From assembly GCF_014647675.1 (NCBI RefSeq), contig NZ_BMPQ01000001.1, forward strand, positions 249,349 through 313,348: a DNA stretch of 64,000 nt, in the 5' to 3' direction. Source of the stretch: Streptomyces flaveus. GTDB lineage: Bacteria > Actinomycetota > Actinomycetes > Streptomycetales > Streptomycetaceae. The translations under genes and the position numbers were made by a program. This document shows positions 43,252 through 51,501 of the stretch, in pieces (positions within the stretch are counted from its first letter, which is position 1; each line of letters opens with the position of its first letter). The notes under the pieces were generated by a model. That model did not search any database. It saw only the letters and a program-made list of their open reading frames with translations, and was not told the origin of the DNA.

Positions 43252-43946
43252 GCAACGAAGTGCCGCTCCTGGCGGCCCGTGCCCTCACCAAGGCACACGG
43301 CAGAACGCAGGCGCTGCGTGGCGCCACGGTCGAACTGCGCGCCGGCGAGATCCTCGCCGTCACCGGCACCAGCGGCAGCGGAAAGTCCACGCTCCTGCAC
43401 TGCCTGGCCGGGATCGTCCGCCCCGACGAGGGCTCGGTGGTCTACGACGGACGGCGCCTGGACCAGCTGCCGGAGAAGCAGCTCAGCGAGCTGCGGCGTA
43501 CGGAGTTCGGGGTGGTGTTCCAGTTCGGGCAGCTCATCCCGGAGTTGACCGCGATCGACAACGTGGCGCTGCCGCTGATGCTCGCGGGAGTGCGGCGGAC
43601 CGAGGCGCACAAGCGGGCGGACGAATGGCTGGAGCGGTTCGGCGTACGCGGCCAGGAGGAGCTGCGACCGGGCGAGATGAGCGGCGGTCAGGCCCAACGG
43701 GTGTCGATGGCACGGGCGTTGGTGACCGGCCCGAAGGTCGTCTTCGCCGACGAGCCGACCGGTGCGCTGGACTCCCTGGCGAGCGAGCAGGTGATGACGG
43801 CGTTGGTGCACACCGTCCGGGAGACGGGCACGACGGTGCTGCTCATCACGCACGATCACCAGGTCGCGGCGTACGCGGACCGTGAGGCCCGGCTGCTGGA
43901 CGGCGTCGTCCGGCAGGACTCGGTGGACCTGGAGGTGGCCCAGTGA
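43248..43946 (+). CDS. ABC transporter ATP-binding protein (MacB/LolD type)
   Basis: The 232-residue ATPase has Walker A TGTSGSGKSTLL near 42, Q-loop FQFGQLIPELTA, signature MSGGQAQRVSMARAL, Walker B VVFADEPTGALDS and H-loop LLITHDHQVA. The EPTGALDS form and the FtsX-like partner place it in the MacB/LolD group, which drives efflux or stress functions. It overlaps both neighbours by 4 bases. Confidence 0.94.
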   Translation: MSNEVPLLAARALTKAHGRTQALRGATVELRAGEILAVTGTSGSGKSTLLHCLAGIVRPDEGSVVYDGRRLDQLPEKQLSELRRTEFGVVFQFGQLIPELTAIDNVALPLMLAGVRRTEAHKRADEWLERFGVRGQEELRPGEMSGGQAQRVSMARALVTGPKVVFADEPTGALDSLASEQVMTALVHTVRETGTTVLLITHDHQVAAYADREARLLDGVVRQDSVDLEVAQ

Positions 43947-45313
43947 AGGGCTCGGTGACGGCCCCGGTGACGGAGGATCTGCGGCTCGCCTGGCTGCTGA
44001 TGCGGGGTTCCGACCGGCGCGAGTGGTGGCGCGTGATGCTGACGGCGGTGGGAGCCGCGCTGGCCACCGGCTTCGGGCTCGCGGCGCTCGGGATCGGAGC
44101 GGTACGCGGGCACGTGCACTTCCCGTATCTCAACGGCCTGCTGGATGAGCCGGGGATACGTCCCGGGGTCGTCGTCGCGCTGCTGCTCCTGCTGGTGCCG
44201 GTACTCGGGTTCCTCGGGCAGTGCGCGCGGATCGGCGCCGTCCACCGGGACCGGCGGCTGGCCTCGCTGCGCCTGGTCGGGGCGACGGCCCTGCATGTGC
44301 GGCGTATCGCGGCCCTGGAGGCGGGTCTCGCCTGCCTGCTGGGCTCGGCTCTCGCCGCGGCGGTCGCCGTACCCCTGGTGCTGCACCTGTGGGACCGGCC
44401 CCCGCTGCTGCTCTGGGCCGGCTTCGCCCTGGTGACGCTGGCCGTGCCTGTCGTCGCCGCGCTGGTGAGCGTGGTCGCGCTGCGCCGGGTGGTGGCCTCA
44501 CCGCTGGGGTGGGTGCGCCGGGTGCGGCCGGAGCGTGACAGGAGCGCGTGGCTCACCCTGGGGGCGCCCACGCTGCTGGTGTTCGCGGCGGCCGTACTGG
44601 TTCTGGTGTGGGGCACGCAGGCGAGCTCCACCGCGTTCCCGCTGGCGGTGTTCGGCGCGGTGCTGCTGACCGCGGTGGGTTCGGTCGCGGTCGCCGGGGC
44701 CACGTCGAAGATCACCGGCCGGTGGCTCGCCACGCGGACCGAGAACGCGGCGGTACTGATCGCGGCCGAGCGCCTGCGCACCGACCCCTGGGCCGCCGCG
44801 CGCACCCACGCCGCCGTAATCCTGGTGACCATCGTGGGCGTGGGCTTCCTGGGCATACGGCAGCTGCTGCTCCACGACCTGAACGGCCCGGGCCCGGGAC
44901 ACAACTACTCCGCCGAGGACATGGCCTTCTACACCACCGGCATCAACCTCACGGGCGCCGCCGTCCTGGTCGCGCTGACCATCACCCTGAGCGGTCTCGC
45001 CGTCGGCGCCGCCGAGTCATTGGCCACCCGGCGCCGGGGCCTCGCCGCACAGGCCGCGGCCGGGGTGCCGCAGGCGGTGCTCGGCCGGGCACTGCTCCTG
45101 GAGACCGCGCTGCCGCTGGCCCCGGCGATGCTGCTCGCGGGTCTCGGCGGTACGGCGGTGTATCTCGCGTACGGGCTGCTGGTGGGGGTCCCCCTCCCGC
45201 TGCTGCCGCTGCTGTTCCCGGCGGCGGTGTACGTGTCCTGCCTGCTCGCCGCGGCCACGGCGCTGCCGCTGCTGCGACGCGTGATCCGGCCGGGCGAGCT
45301 GCGCTACACGTAG
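43943..45313 (+). CDS. FtsX-like ABC transporter permease
   Basis: The 456-residue protein has about eight transmembrane helices. Two FtsX-type cores are visible, one around RLASLRLVGATALHVRRIAA, the other near LATRRRGLAAQAAAGVPQAV. The short periplasmic part between helices (HDLNGPGPGHNYSAEDM) is much smaller than in true MacB. It should form the exporter with the preceding ATPase under PadR control. A hairpin at 45344-45383 ends the operon. Confidence 0.88.
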   Translation: MKGSVTAPVTEDLRLAWLLMRGSDRREWWRVMLTAVGAALATGFGLAALGIGAVRGHVHFPYLNGLLDEPGIRPGVVVALLLLLVPVLGFLGQCARIGAVHRDRRLASLRLVGATALHVRRIAALEAGLACLLGSALAAAVAVPLVLHLWDRPPLLLWAGFALVTLAVPVVAALVSVVALRRVVASPLGWVRRVRPERDRSAWLTLGAPTLLVFAAAVLVLVWGTQASSTAFPLAVFGAVLLTAVGSVAVAGATSKITGRWLATRTENAAVLIAAERLRTDPWAAARTHAAVILVTIVGVGFLGIRQLLLHDLNGPGPGHNYSAEDMAFYTTGINLTGAAVLVALTITLSGLAVGAAESLATRRRGLAAQAAAGVPQAVLGRALLLETALPLAPAMLLAGLGGTAVYLAYGLLVGVPLPLLPLLFPAAVYVSCLLAAATALPLLRRVIRPGELRYT

Positions 45314-45343
45314 CACGGCGTGACCGTACGGCTCGGCATGGCT

Positions 45344-45383
45344 CGGCTCTCCGGGAGGCACGAGGGGACTTCCCGGAGAGCCG
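45344..45383 (+). terminator. Terminator of the PadR-ABC operon
   Basis: CGGCTCTCCGGGA (45344-45356) pairs perfectly with TCCCGGAGAGCCG (45371-45383), 30 bases past the stop. Confidence 0.72.
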
Positions 45384-45430
45384 TAGCACCGCGTGATCCG
45401 TGCGCCAAGCGGGTAGCGAAGTCCGGTGCT

Positions 45431-45520
45431 GTACCGCGCCCCTAAGGAGGCCGCAGGCCTTCCTTTAGGGGCGCGGGGAACTGCGCGACCAGCCACGACG
45501 GACCCGCACCCGAAAACCGC
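45431..45520. repeat. Dispersed intergenic repeat, copy E
   Basis: The copy contains GTACCGCGCCCCTAAGGAGG, a GGCCGCAGGCC hairpin and GGGGCGCGGGGAACTGCGCG, then ACCAGCCACGACGGACCCGC. It is in reverse orientation relative to copy D. Confidence 0.6.
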
Positions 45521-45562
45521 ACAACCAGCAGAGCGCTTACGCAATACGAAGGCCCGGATTCG

Positions 45563-46099
45563 TCAGGCAGAAATGCCGTCGATCCGGGCCATCGCGTCCT
45601 CCGCGCCGTACGGCTGCAAGTACGGCAGCCAGCGCGGGTCCCTATGCCCGGTCCCGATGATGCGCCAGGCCAGTCCCGAGGGCGGGGCGGGTTTGTGGCG
45701 CAGCCGCCAGCCGATCTCGAAGAGATGGCGGTCGGCCTTCACGTGGTTGCAGCGGCGGCAGGACGCCACCACGTTGTCCCAGACGTGCTGACCCCCGCGG
45801 GAGCGCGGGACGACGTGGTCGACGCTGGTTGCGACGCCACCGCAGTACATGCACCGGCCTCCGTCGCGGGCGAACAGTGCCCGACGGGTCAGCGGAACGG
45901 GCCCCCGGTAAGGGACCCGTACGAACCTCTTCAGCCGGACCACGCTGGGTGCGGGGACAGTAACGGTCGCGCTGTGCATGAAGGCGCCGGATTCCTCGAG
46001 GCAGACAGCCTTGTTCTCGAGGACGAGGACGAGCGCGCGGCGGAGCGGTACGACGCCGAGTGGCTCGTACGACGCGTTGAGGACCAGGACATGCGGCAC
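45563..46099 (-). CDS. HNH endonuclease
   Basis: The 178-residue protein has a C-terminal HNH nuclease: RDGGRCMYCGG, SVDHVVPRSRGGQHVWDN and VASCRRCNHVKADR. This gives two CxxC zinc pairs and the H-N-H residues. The N-terminal part (VLVLNASYEPLGVVPLRRAL) is typical of the actinobacterial subgroup. The GTG at 46099 has AAGGAGG 5 bases upstream; the open frame to 46222 lacks that support. No methylase or mobile element is nearby, so it is probably a conserved housekeeping-type HNH protein rather than part of a restriction system. Confidence 0.9.
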   Translation of the reverse strand: MPHVLVLNASYEPLGVVPLRRALVLVLENKAVCLEESGAFMHSATVTVPAPSVVRLKRFVRVPYRGPVPLTRRALFARDGGRCMYCGGVATSVDHVVPRSRGGQHVWDNVVASCRRCNHVKADRHLFEIGWRLRHKPAPPSGLAWRIIGTGHRDPRWLPYLQPYGAEDAMARIDGISA

Positions 46100-46152
46100 G
46101 GATGCCTCCTTGTACGCCGGCGGCGCGTGGCTCGCGCCGGGACGATCTGTAG

Positions 46153-46293
46153 TCAGTCTCCCCTCATGCCTGGTGGAAGCGCCACCATGTCCCGGTAACG
46201 GGCTGGGAGTGTTTTCGACCACACCGTTTTCACTTCCCCGTGTTCATCCCAGGTGAGCACAGTCTCTCCCGCGAACTTTGCGGCGATCCACAC
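46153..46293 (-). CDS. Possible 46-residue protein upstream of the HNH gene
   Basis: A minus-strand frame starting at GTG 46293 encodes VWIAAKFAGETVLTWDEHGE, then VKTVWSKTLPARYRDMVALP and PGMRGD. It looks like a compact protein of amphipathic strands rather than random GC-rich sequence, and it ends 53 bases before the HNH start. No strong ribosome binding site is visible. Confidence 0.35.
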   Translation of the reverse strand: MWIAAKFAGETVLTWDEHGEVKTVWSKTLPARYRDMVALPPGMRGD

Positions 46294-46387
46294 ATGGTGC
46301 CCCGTTAGTGTGTTGAGTCTGCCTGTCCGGTGACTCTCTTGTGACCCCCATGCCGCGGGCGGGCCGCTACGCCTGGAGGTACCTGCT

Positions 46388-47479
46388 GTGTTCTTGTCCG
46401 TCCTGTCGGTCGCCGATCCCTCGGACGAACCGTCGGCGCCATCGCTCCAGGACGCCCAGGAGAGTGCGACCAACGCCGCGAGCTGGGTGGAGCAGAACTG
46501 GTCGACGTGGCTCAGCATCGGACTCAGAGTCCTGCTGATCGTCGTGATCGCGGGCGTCCTGAGAGTGATGATCCGGCGGGCCATCACCAAGCTGATAGAC
46601 CGCATGAACCGCACCGCCCAGGCCGTCGACGGCACCGCCCTTGGCGGTCTCCTCGTCAACGTCGAGCGCCGCCGTCAGCGTTCCCAGGCCATCGGTTCGG
46701 TACTGCGCTCGGTCGCGTCCTTCCTGATCCTGGGCACGGCCGGACTGATGATCCTCGGCACGTTCCAGATCAACCTGGCCCCACTGCTGGCGTCGGCGGG
46801 TGTGGCGGGCGTCGCGATCGGTTTCGGCGCGCGCAACCTCGTCACCGACTTCCTCTCCGGCGTCTTCATGATCCTCGAGGACCAGTACGGCGTAGGCGAC
46901 ACGGTCGACGCGGGCGTCGCCTCCGGCGAGGTCATCGAGGTGGGCCTGCGCGTGACGAAGCTCCGCGGCGACAACGGCGAGATCTGGTACGTCCGCAACG
47001 GCGAGGTCAAGCGCATCGGCAACCTCTCCCAGGGCTGGGCCACGGCGGGCGTCGACGTGACGGTCCGCCCCGACGAGGACCTCGACGTGGTCAAGGCCAA
47101 GATCCTCGAGGTCGGCGAGACGATGAGCAAGGAAGAGCCCTGGAACGAGCGCCTCTGGGGCCCGATCGAGGTCCTCGGCCTCGACAGCGTGCTCCTGGAC
47201 TCCATGGTCGTCCGCGTCTCGGCGAAGACGATGCCCGGAAAGGCCCTGTCCGTGGAGCGCGAGCTGCGCTGGCGCATCAAGAAGGCCTTCGACGCGGCCG
47301 GCATCCAGATCGTGGGCGGCCTCCCGCTCCAGCCGGACACCGAGGCGCCCACCGGCGACCCGACGGCAGGCATGGCCCCTCCGTCGGCGTACGCGAACAC
47401 GTCGTCCCCACAGGCCCAGGCGGCTACGCCGCTCACGCCTGCACCGGCGGCTTCGGGTTCGCCGAACGTAGCGAAATAG
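46388..47479 (+). CDS. MscS-family mechanosensitive ion channel
   Basis: The 363-residue membrane protein has an N-terminal helix near 40-62 and a second near 105-125. The pore-lining helix is LLASAGVAGVAIGFGARNLVTDF, with the Gly/Ala packing typical of TM3. The beta domain (EDQYGVGDTVDAGVASGEVI; IWYVRNGEVKRIGNLSQG) and alpha/beta C-terminal domain are present. A Pro/Ala/Ser-rich tail of about 50 residues is extra. It should open under hypo-osmotic membrane tension. GGAGG precedes the GTG start. Confidence 0.92.
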   Translation: MFLSVLSVADPSDEPSAPSLQDAQESATNAASWVEQNWSTWLSIGLRVLLIVVIAGVLRVMIRRAITKLIDRMNRTAQAVDGTALGGLLVNVERRRQRSQAIGSVLRSVASFLILGTAGLMILGTFQINLAPLLASAGVAGVAIGFGARNLVTDFLSGVFMILEDQYGVGDTVDAGVASGEVIEVGLRVTKLRGDNGEIWYVRNGEVKRIGNLSQGWATAGVDVTVRPDEDLDVVKAKILEVGETMSKEEPWNERLWGPIEVLGLDSVLLDSMVVRVSAKTMPGKALSVERELRWRIKKAFDAAGIQIVGGLPLQPDTEAPTGDPTAGMAPPSAYANTSSPQAQAATPLTPAPAASGSPNVAK

Positions 47480-47496
47480 CGGCCTGTACGAAGACG

Positions 47497-47524
47497 GCGG
47501 CGCCCGGAGGGTTCTGGGCGCCGC
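47497..47524 (+). terminator. Terminator of the MscS gene
   Basis: GCGGCGCCC and GGGCGCCGC are exact complements around an 10-base loop, followed by TTCGTTG. Confidence 0.72.
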
Positions 47525-47681
47525 TTCGTTGTGTGCACAGTGGCCGCGGTAAACGGTTCGGCACACTCGTTCGAGTGAACGCTCACTAAATTCCAGGTCA
47601 GCAGCCTACCGAGCACCCCATGCTCCTGCCGGGGCACCCAGCACGGCGTAGCCTGGCATCGACGTGGCGAGGAGAACAGCG

Positions 47682-48302
47682 ATGAGCGCCGAACCCATCA
47701 CGGAGCCGGTCATGACGCAGCAGGACCCCATCGATCTGTTGATCGCGATCGAAGAAGCGTCTGTGGCGCCGATTCGACCCGAGTACGTCGAGGGGACGGT
47801 CATCGTGCCGCCGCAGCCGGACTACAACCACAGCAAGGGCGCCGTCAAACTCGCTGTCCAGTTCCACACCGCCGGGTTCGAACTGGCGGGCATGGGTATG
47901 GGCTTCCGCGCCGCCCACAAGGACGGCAGCACCATGTCTCTGGTCATCCCGGATTTCTACGTCCTCCGCCGCGAACCGACCGAACTCGACGAGTCGTACC
48001 TCAAAGCCCACAAAGGTTGGTACCCCATCGACATGATCGCCTTGATCGGCGAGGTCACCTCAACCAACCACGAGACAGACACCGGCCCAAAAATGCGCAC
48101 GTACGCAGCTGTCGGCGTCCCCGTCTACGTCCTGATCAACCGCAACACCAAGACGGCCCACTGCTACACCGATCCGATCCTCCCCGGCGACGACCCCACC
48201 AGGGCGTACTACGACGACGAATCCAAGGTCGACCTGGGCGAGCCCCTTCCCCTCCCCGAGCCGTATCCCACCCTGGACACAGCCCCCTTCAGGACGAGGT
48301 AG
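47682..48302 (+). CDS. Uma2-family putative endonuclease (DUF820)
   Basis: The 206-residue protein has a PD-(D/E)xK-like core: VEGTVIVPPQPDYNHSKGAV, then LVIPDFYVLRRE (D in PDF), ALIGEVTSTNHETDTG (E in GEV) and KMRTYAAVGVPVYVLIN. Uma2 genes are abundant in Streptomyces and their function is unknown. GAGGAGA lies just before the ATG; the frame extends upstream to an ATG at 47664 with no such site. Its 3' end overlaps the amidohydrolase remnant. Confidence 0.88.
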   Translation: MSAEPITEPVMTQQDPIDLLIAIEEASVAPIRPEYVEGTVIVPPQPDYNHSKGAVKLAVQFHTAGFELAGMGMGFRAAHKDGSTMSLVIPDFYVLRREPTELDESYLKAHKGWYPIDMIALIGEVTSTNHETDTGPKMRTYAAVGVPVYVLINRNTKTAHCYTDPILPGDDPTRAYYDDESKVDLGEPLPLPEPYPTLDTAPFRTR

Positions 48303-48549
48303 TCAGTCGGCCGGCAAGGAATCCGGCCATGGCGCGGACTCCGAGGCCAAGAGCGCGCTCGTCCGCGCCGAAGTCCGGGGCGTGTGGTGTTCCGTTGAGG
48401 CCCGCTTCCGGATTTGCGACGCCGAGGAAGAACATCGCCCCGGGGACGTCCCGCAGGAAGAGTGCGAAGTCCTCGCCGTTGAAGGGGAACGACGCCTGCA
48501 GCACCGTGACGGCGTCGCCGCTCCGAACCCCGTCAGCAGCGGCCGTCAC
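48289..48549 (-). pseudogene. C-terminal remnant of an M20/amidohydrolase gene
   Basis: The 86 residues (SFPFNGEDFALFLRDVPGAM, then FFLGVANPEAGLNGTPHAPD and GADERALGLGVRAMAGFL) match the last part of M20-type aminoacylase/amidohydrolases, which are normally about 400 residues. No upstream catalytic part exists on this strand: 48550 onward leads into unrelated sequence. The gene was therefore truncated and is likely inactive. Confidence 0.72.
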
Positions 48550-48612
48550 CCAACCAGCGGCTCCGCAAGGAGAACGACCCGATCAGCCTCCACATCGAAG
48601 CCGAGCACACGC

Positions 48613-49071
48613 TCAGCACCAGTCGCTGTCGTCCCGGTCCGCGACGATCTCGACCTGCAGGGACCCGTCGGTCGGCCCCTCCACCGTCAGATACGCGGTC
48701 GTCCCGTCTATCCGCTTGGCGAAGCAGTCTTTCGTCCGGACCCGCCACCCCTCCGCCAGCGCGGCTTTCCGATAGTGCGCGAGGACGCTCTCCCGAGGCC
48801 CTCCGTAGGTATAGGACGTCCCGGCGACCACGAACAGATCGTCGTCATCGCACCCCTGATACGGCTCTCCCTCTCCGGCCCCCTCCGGCCCTGCACCCAG
48901 CACGGATTCTCCCGCCAGGACCTCCCCGAGCCTGTCCTCCTCGGCCCCGCACCCGTACTCAAACAGGAAGTACCCCAGCGGTGCCCCCACCACAACGAAG
49001 GCCGCGGCGCCCAGCAACCCCACCGCGGCCAGCAGCCCGGCCAGCGATGTCCCCACCTTGTGTATGCGCAT
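48613..49071 (-). CDS. Membrane-anchored small protein, unknown
   Basis: The 152-residue protein has one N-terminal transmembrane helix (LAGLLAAVGLLGAAAFVVVG). An outer domain with four cysteines follows (EYGCGAEEDRLGEVL, YQGCDDDDLFVVAGTSYTYG, TKDCFAKRIDGTTAYLTVEG and a C-terminal SDWC). Similar small exported proteins with a beta-rich domain are common in Streptomyces. Function was not recognised. Confidence 0.72.
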   Translation of the reverse strand: MRIHKVGTSLAGLLAAVGLLGAAAFVVVGAPLGYFLFEYGCGAEEDRLGEVLAGESVLGAGPEGAGEGEPYQGCDDDDLFVVAGTSYTYGGPRESVLAHYRKAALAEGWRVRTKDCFAKRIDGTTAYLTVEGPTDGSLQVEIVADRDDSDWC

Positions 49072-49166
49072 GCCGCGGGACGCTAGCGCACAGGCGGCCG
49101 CCAGGGGCGCTCCTGCTCGCGCTCTTCAGGCCGACTCTCTGAGTTGCTGACGCGGTCGCTTCCCCA

Positions 49167-49859
49167 TCACCCCCGCTCCCCCACCGCTTCCGCCACGCCC
49201 ACGATGAAGCTCCCGCCCACCAGCCGCACATCCGCCGACCACCCCAATCCCGCGAGATCACCCGTGAGCGTCTCGGGGTCGTGGAAGACCTTCACGATGC
49301 GATGCCGACTGCCGTCGTCGAGTTGGCGCACCACCGTGGACGCGGACTGCGGTGCGAGGAATTCCTCGCGCCAGGCCTCGGACGGGCCCTCGTCGATGAA
49401 GATCGCCTTGCCCTGTGGGGCGAGTGCCTCGCGGACCGTGTTCCAGAAGGCGGGCAGTCGCGATGGCGGGACGTGGGAGAGCCAGAAGGCGAAGAAGACC
49501 GTGTCGTAGCGGCGGGACGGGTGCCAGGTGAAGACGTCGGCCTGGGTGAACAGGACGTTGGGGGACGTGACGCGGGCGCATGCGATGTCGAGCGTTTCCG
49601 CCGCCGCGTCGAGCGCGGTCACCGAGTGGGCGCGTGCGGCGAGTGCGGCGGTCCACTGGCCCGTTCCGCAGGCCAGCTCCAACACGTCCCCGGTGATGGG
49701 GAGTTCGTCGGTCACGGCCAGCAGGTTCCGTAGGTCCTCGCGTTCGGCATAGCCCTGGTCGTACTCGGGCGCTCTGGCCCGGTAGTAGGCCTGCTGCTCC
49801 GCCAGAAGGGCGTCGTCCGGAAGGCCATGGTCCACAAGCGCTTCGTCCTCGCCAGCCAT
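49167..49859 (-). CDS. SAM-dependent class I methyltransferase
   Basis: The 230-residue protein has motif I VLELACGTGQWTAAL, then VTALDAAAETLDIA, the acidic-loop TQADVFTW and FAFWLSHVPPSRLPAFW. The N-terminal AEQQAYYRARAPEYDQGYAE is typical of small-molecule methyltransferases of unknown substrate. It is divergent from csnR and not part of that operon. Confidence 0.88.
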   Translation of the reverse strand: MAGEDEALVDHGLPDDALLAEQQAYYRARAPEYDQGYAEREDLRNLLAVTDELPITGDVLELACGTGQWTAALAARAHSVTALDAAAETLDIACARVTSPNVLFTQADVFTWHPSRRYDTVFFAFWLSHVPPSRLPAFWNTVREALAPQGKAIFIDEGPSEAWREEFLAPQSASTVVRQLDDGSRHRIVKVFHDPETLTGDLAGLGWSADVRLVGGSFIVGVAEAVGERG

Positions 49860-49958
49860 GGGCCGACCCTAGCCGTACAGCCTCACGTAACGACTTTGTT
49901 GCCTGGCGGTGGCTGGTATTGACGCCTCTGTGGCCGAAGGCCTACCTTCCACAACCAA

Positions 49959-49973
49959 TAGGAAAGTTTCCTA
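49959..49973. promoter_or_regulatory. CsnR operator in front of the csn operon
   Basis: TAGGAAA-G-TTTCCTA is a perfect inverted repeat about 80 bases before the csnR start. It closely matches the AGGAAA/TTTCCT operator described for the chitosan regulator CsnR of Streptomyces (from memory), which supports autoregulation by CsnR. Confidence 0.72.
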
Positions 49974-50054
49974 ACAGTGATCGGGCAGAGCCCAGCGAGA
50001 TCCCGCATGGACGCCCGCACGAGATCACTGAAAAGCTGGCCGACGGAAGGGCAG

Positions 50055-51302
50055 GTGACGACAGCGATGGCAGGATCCGCCGGTACCCCGGGCACCCCGC
50101 GTGTCCTGCGCGCCATGAACGACCGGGCCGCTCTCGATCTGCTGCTGGAGCACGGGACGCTGTCGCGGACCAGGATCGGCAACCTCACCGGCCTGTCCAA
50201 GCCGACCGCCTCGCAGCTCCTCGCCCGCCTTGAAGCCGCCGGTCTCGTCGTCGTGACCGGCACCAGTGAGGGGCGGCCCGGGCCCAACGCCCAGTTGTAT
50301 GCGGTGAACCCCGCCGCCGCACGGGTCGCGGGCCTCGACGTCACCCCCACCGGAATCCGCGCCGCGATCGCCGACATCACCGGCGAGACCGTCGGACGGT
50401 TCGAACTGCCGACCCCCGGACGCAGCGCACAGGGCGCCATCGACCGCGTACTGCTGGCCCTGGACGGCGCGGTCAAGGACGCCGGGCTGCACCGGGCCGA
50501 CGTGCACCGGATCGTGATCGGTACGCAGGGCGCCTTCGACCCGGCCACCGGCAACCTGCGCTACGCCAGCCATCTGCACGGCTGGCACTCGCCCCGGCTG
50601 CTGGAGGACATGGCCGCCGCGCTCGGCCCCATCCCCTTCGAAGTGGAGAACGACGTCAACCTCGCCGCCATCGCCGAACAGCGCATCGGCGAAGCGCGCG
50701 GCTGCGAGAACTTCACTCTACTTTGGGGAGAACGGGGCTTCGGCGCCGCGGTCGTGATCGGCGGCCGACTGCACCGGGGCGCCACCGGAGGCGCCGGAGA
50801 AGTCGCCTTCCTCCCGTTGCCGGGAGCCCCGCTCGTACGCAATGTCGCCCGCAGCAACTCCGGCGGCTTCGAGGAACTGGCCGGTCGCCGGACCGTGTTG
50901 CGCCTGGCGCGCGAGCACGGACTGACGCCCCCGCCCGGAACCGGCGGCGGCACCCTCACCGAGAAGGCCGCCGCGGTGGTCGCCGAAGCGGCCCGTACGG
51001 CCGAAAGGCCCGGACCGGGTCAAGCCGTGCTCGCCGAGTTCGCCACCCGGCTCGCCACCGGACTCGCCGCGGTCGTCGCGGTGATCGACCCCGAACTGAT
51101 CATCCTGGCCGGCGGCGTGATCACCGCCGGCGGCGAACCCCTCCGCTCCCTGATCCAGTCCGAGCTCGCCGAACTGGCCGTCCCCCGCCCCGCCATCCGC
51201 CTCAGTACGACACCCGACAACCCCGTACTGACCGGCGCCCTGCAGTCCGCCCTCGCGGCCACCCGCGACGAGGTCTTCGACACCACGGGTCGCACCCCCT
51301 GA
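50055..51302 (+). CDS. csnR: ROK-family repressor CsnR
   Basis: The 415-residue protein has an N-terminal winged helix (TRIGNLTGLSKPTASQLLAR, LEAAGLVVVTG) and a ROK sugar-kinase-like domain (VAGLDVTPTGIRAAIADITG; ENDVNLAAIAEQRIGEARGC; GGRLHRGATGGAGEVAFLP). The ROK zinc motif CxCGxxGC is absent, as in several ROK regulators of this group. Gene order (regulator, binding protein, two permeases, GH4 enzyme, kinase) matches csnR-K of S. coelicolor, which handles chitosan oligosaccharides. The GTG at 50055 is closest to GGAAGG; an ATG at 50067 is possible. Confidence 0.88.
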   Translation: MTTAMAGSAGTPGTPRVLRAMNDRAALDLLLEHGTLSRTRIGNLTGLSKPTASQLLARLEAAGLVVVTGTSEGRPGPNAQLYAVNPAAARVAGLDVTPTGIRAAIADITGETVGRFELPTPGRSAQGAIDRVLLALDGAVKDAGLHRADVHRIVIGTQGAFDPATGNLRYASHLHGWHSPRLLEDMAAALGPIPFEVENDVNLAAIAEQRIGEARGCENFTLLWGERGFGAAVVIGGRLHRGATGGAGEVAFLPLPGAPLVRNVARSNSGGFEELAGRRTVLRLAREHGLTPPPGTGGGTLTEKAAAVVAEAARTAERPGPGQAVLAEFATRLATGLAAVVAVIDPELIILAGGVITAGGEPLRSLIQSELAELAVPRPAIRLSTTPDNPVLTGALQSALAATRDEVFDTTGRTP

Positions 51303-51501
51303 CCCGTACCGCCTGGCCTGCCTGTACTGCCTGACCTGTACCCCCAGCCTCGTACGGCCGGACCGGTACCACCTGCCCGCACCACCTCACCCGTACCGCC
51401 TGATCCGCGGGCCCCCGACCCGCCCCATCCCCTTCCCCGCGCACGCCCAATTCCCTTCGCACGCCCAAAAGTTCCCCGCGCACGCCCCAAGGAGTTCCGT
51501 C
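51303..51501. repeat. Degenerate repeats between csnR and csnE
   Basis: Two repeat types fill this gap: CCTGTACCGCC-like units (51303-51400) and CGCACGCCCAA units, three copies near 51438, 51460 and 51480, each after TTCCC. The csnE ribosome binding site AAGGAG follows the last copy. Confidence 0.5.

Noticed and set aside
45563..46099. HNH gene as part of a restriction-modification or defence island
   Set aside because: No methylase, helicase or mobile gene is adjacent, and the subgroup is a conserved single gene in actinobacteria.
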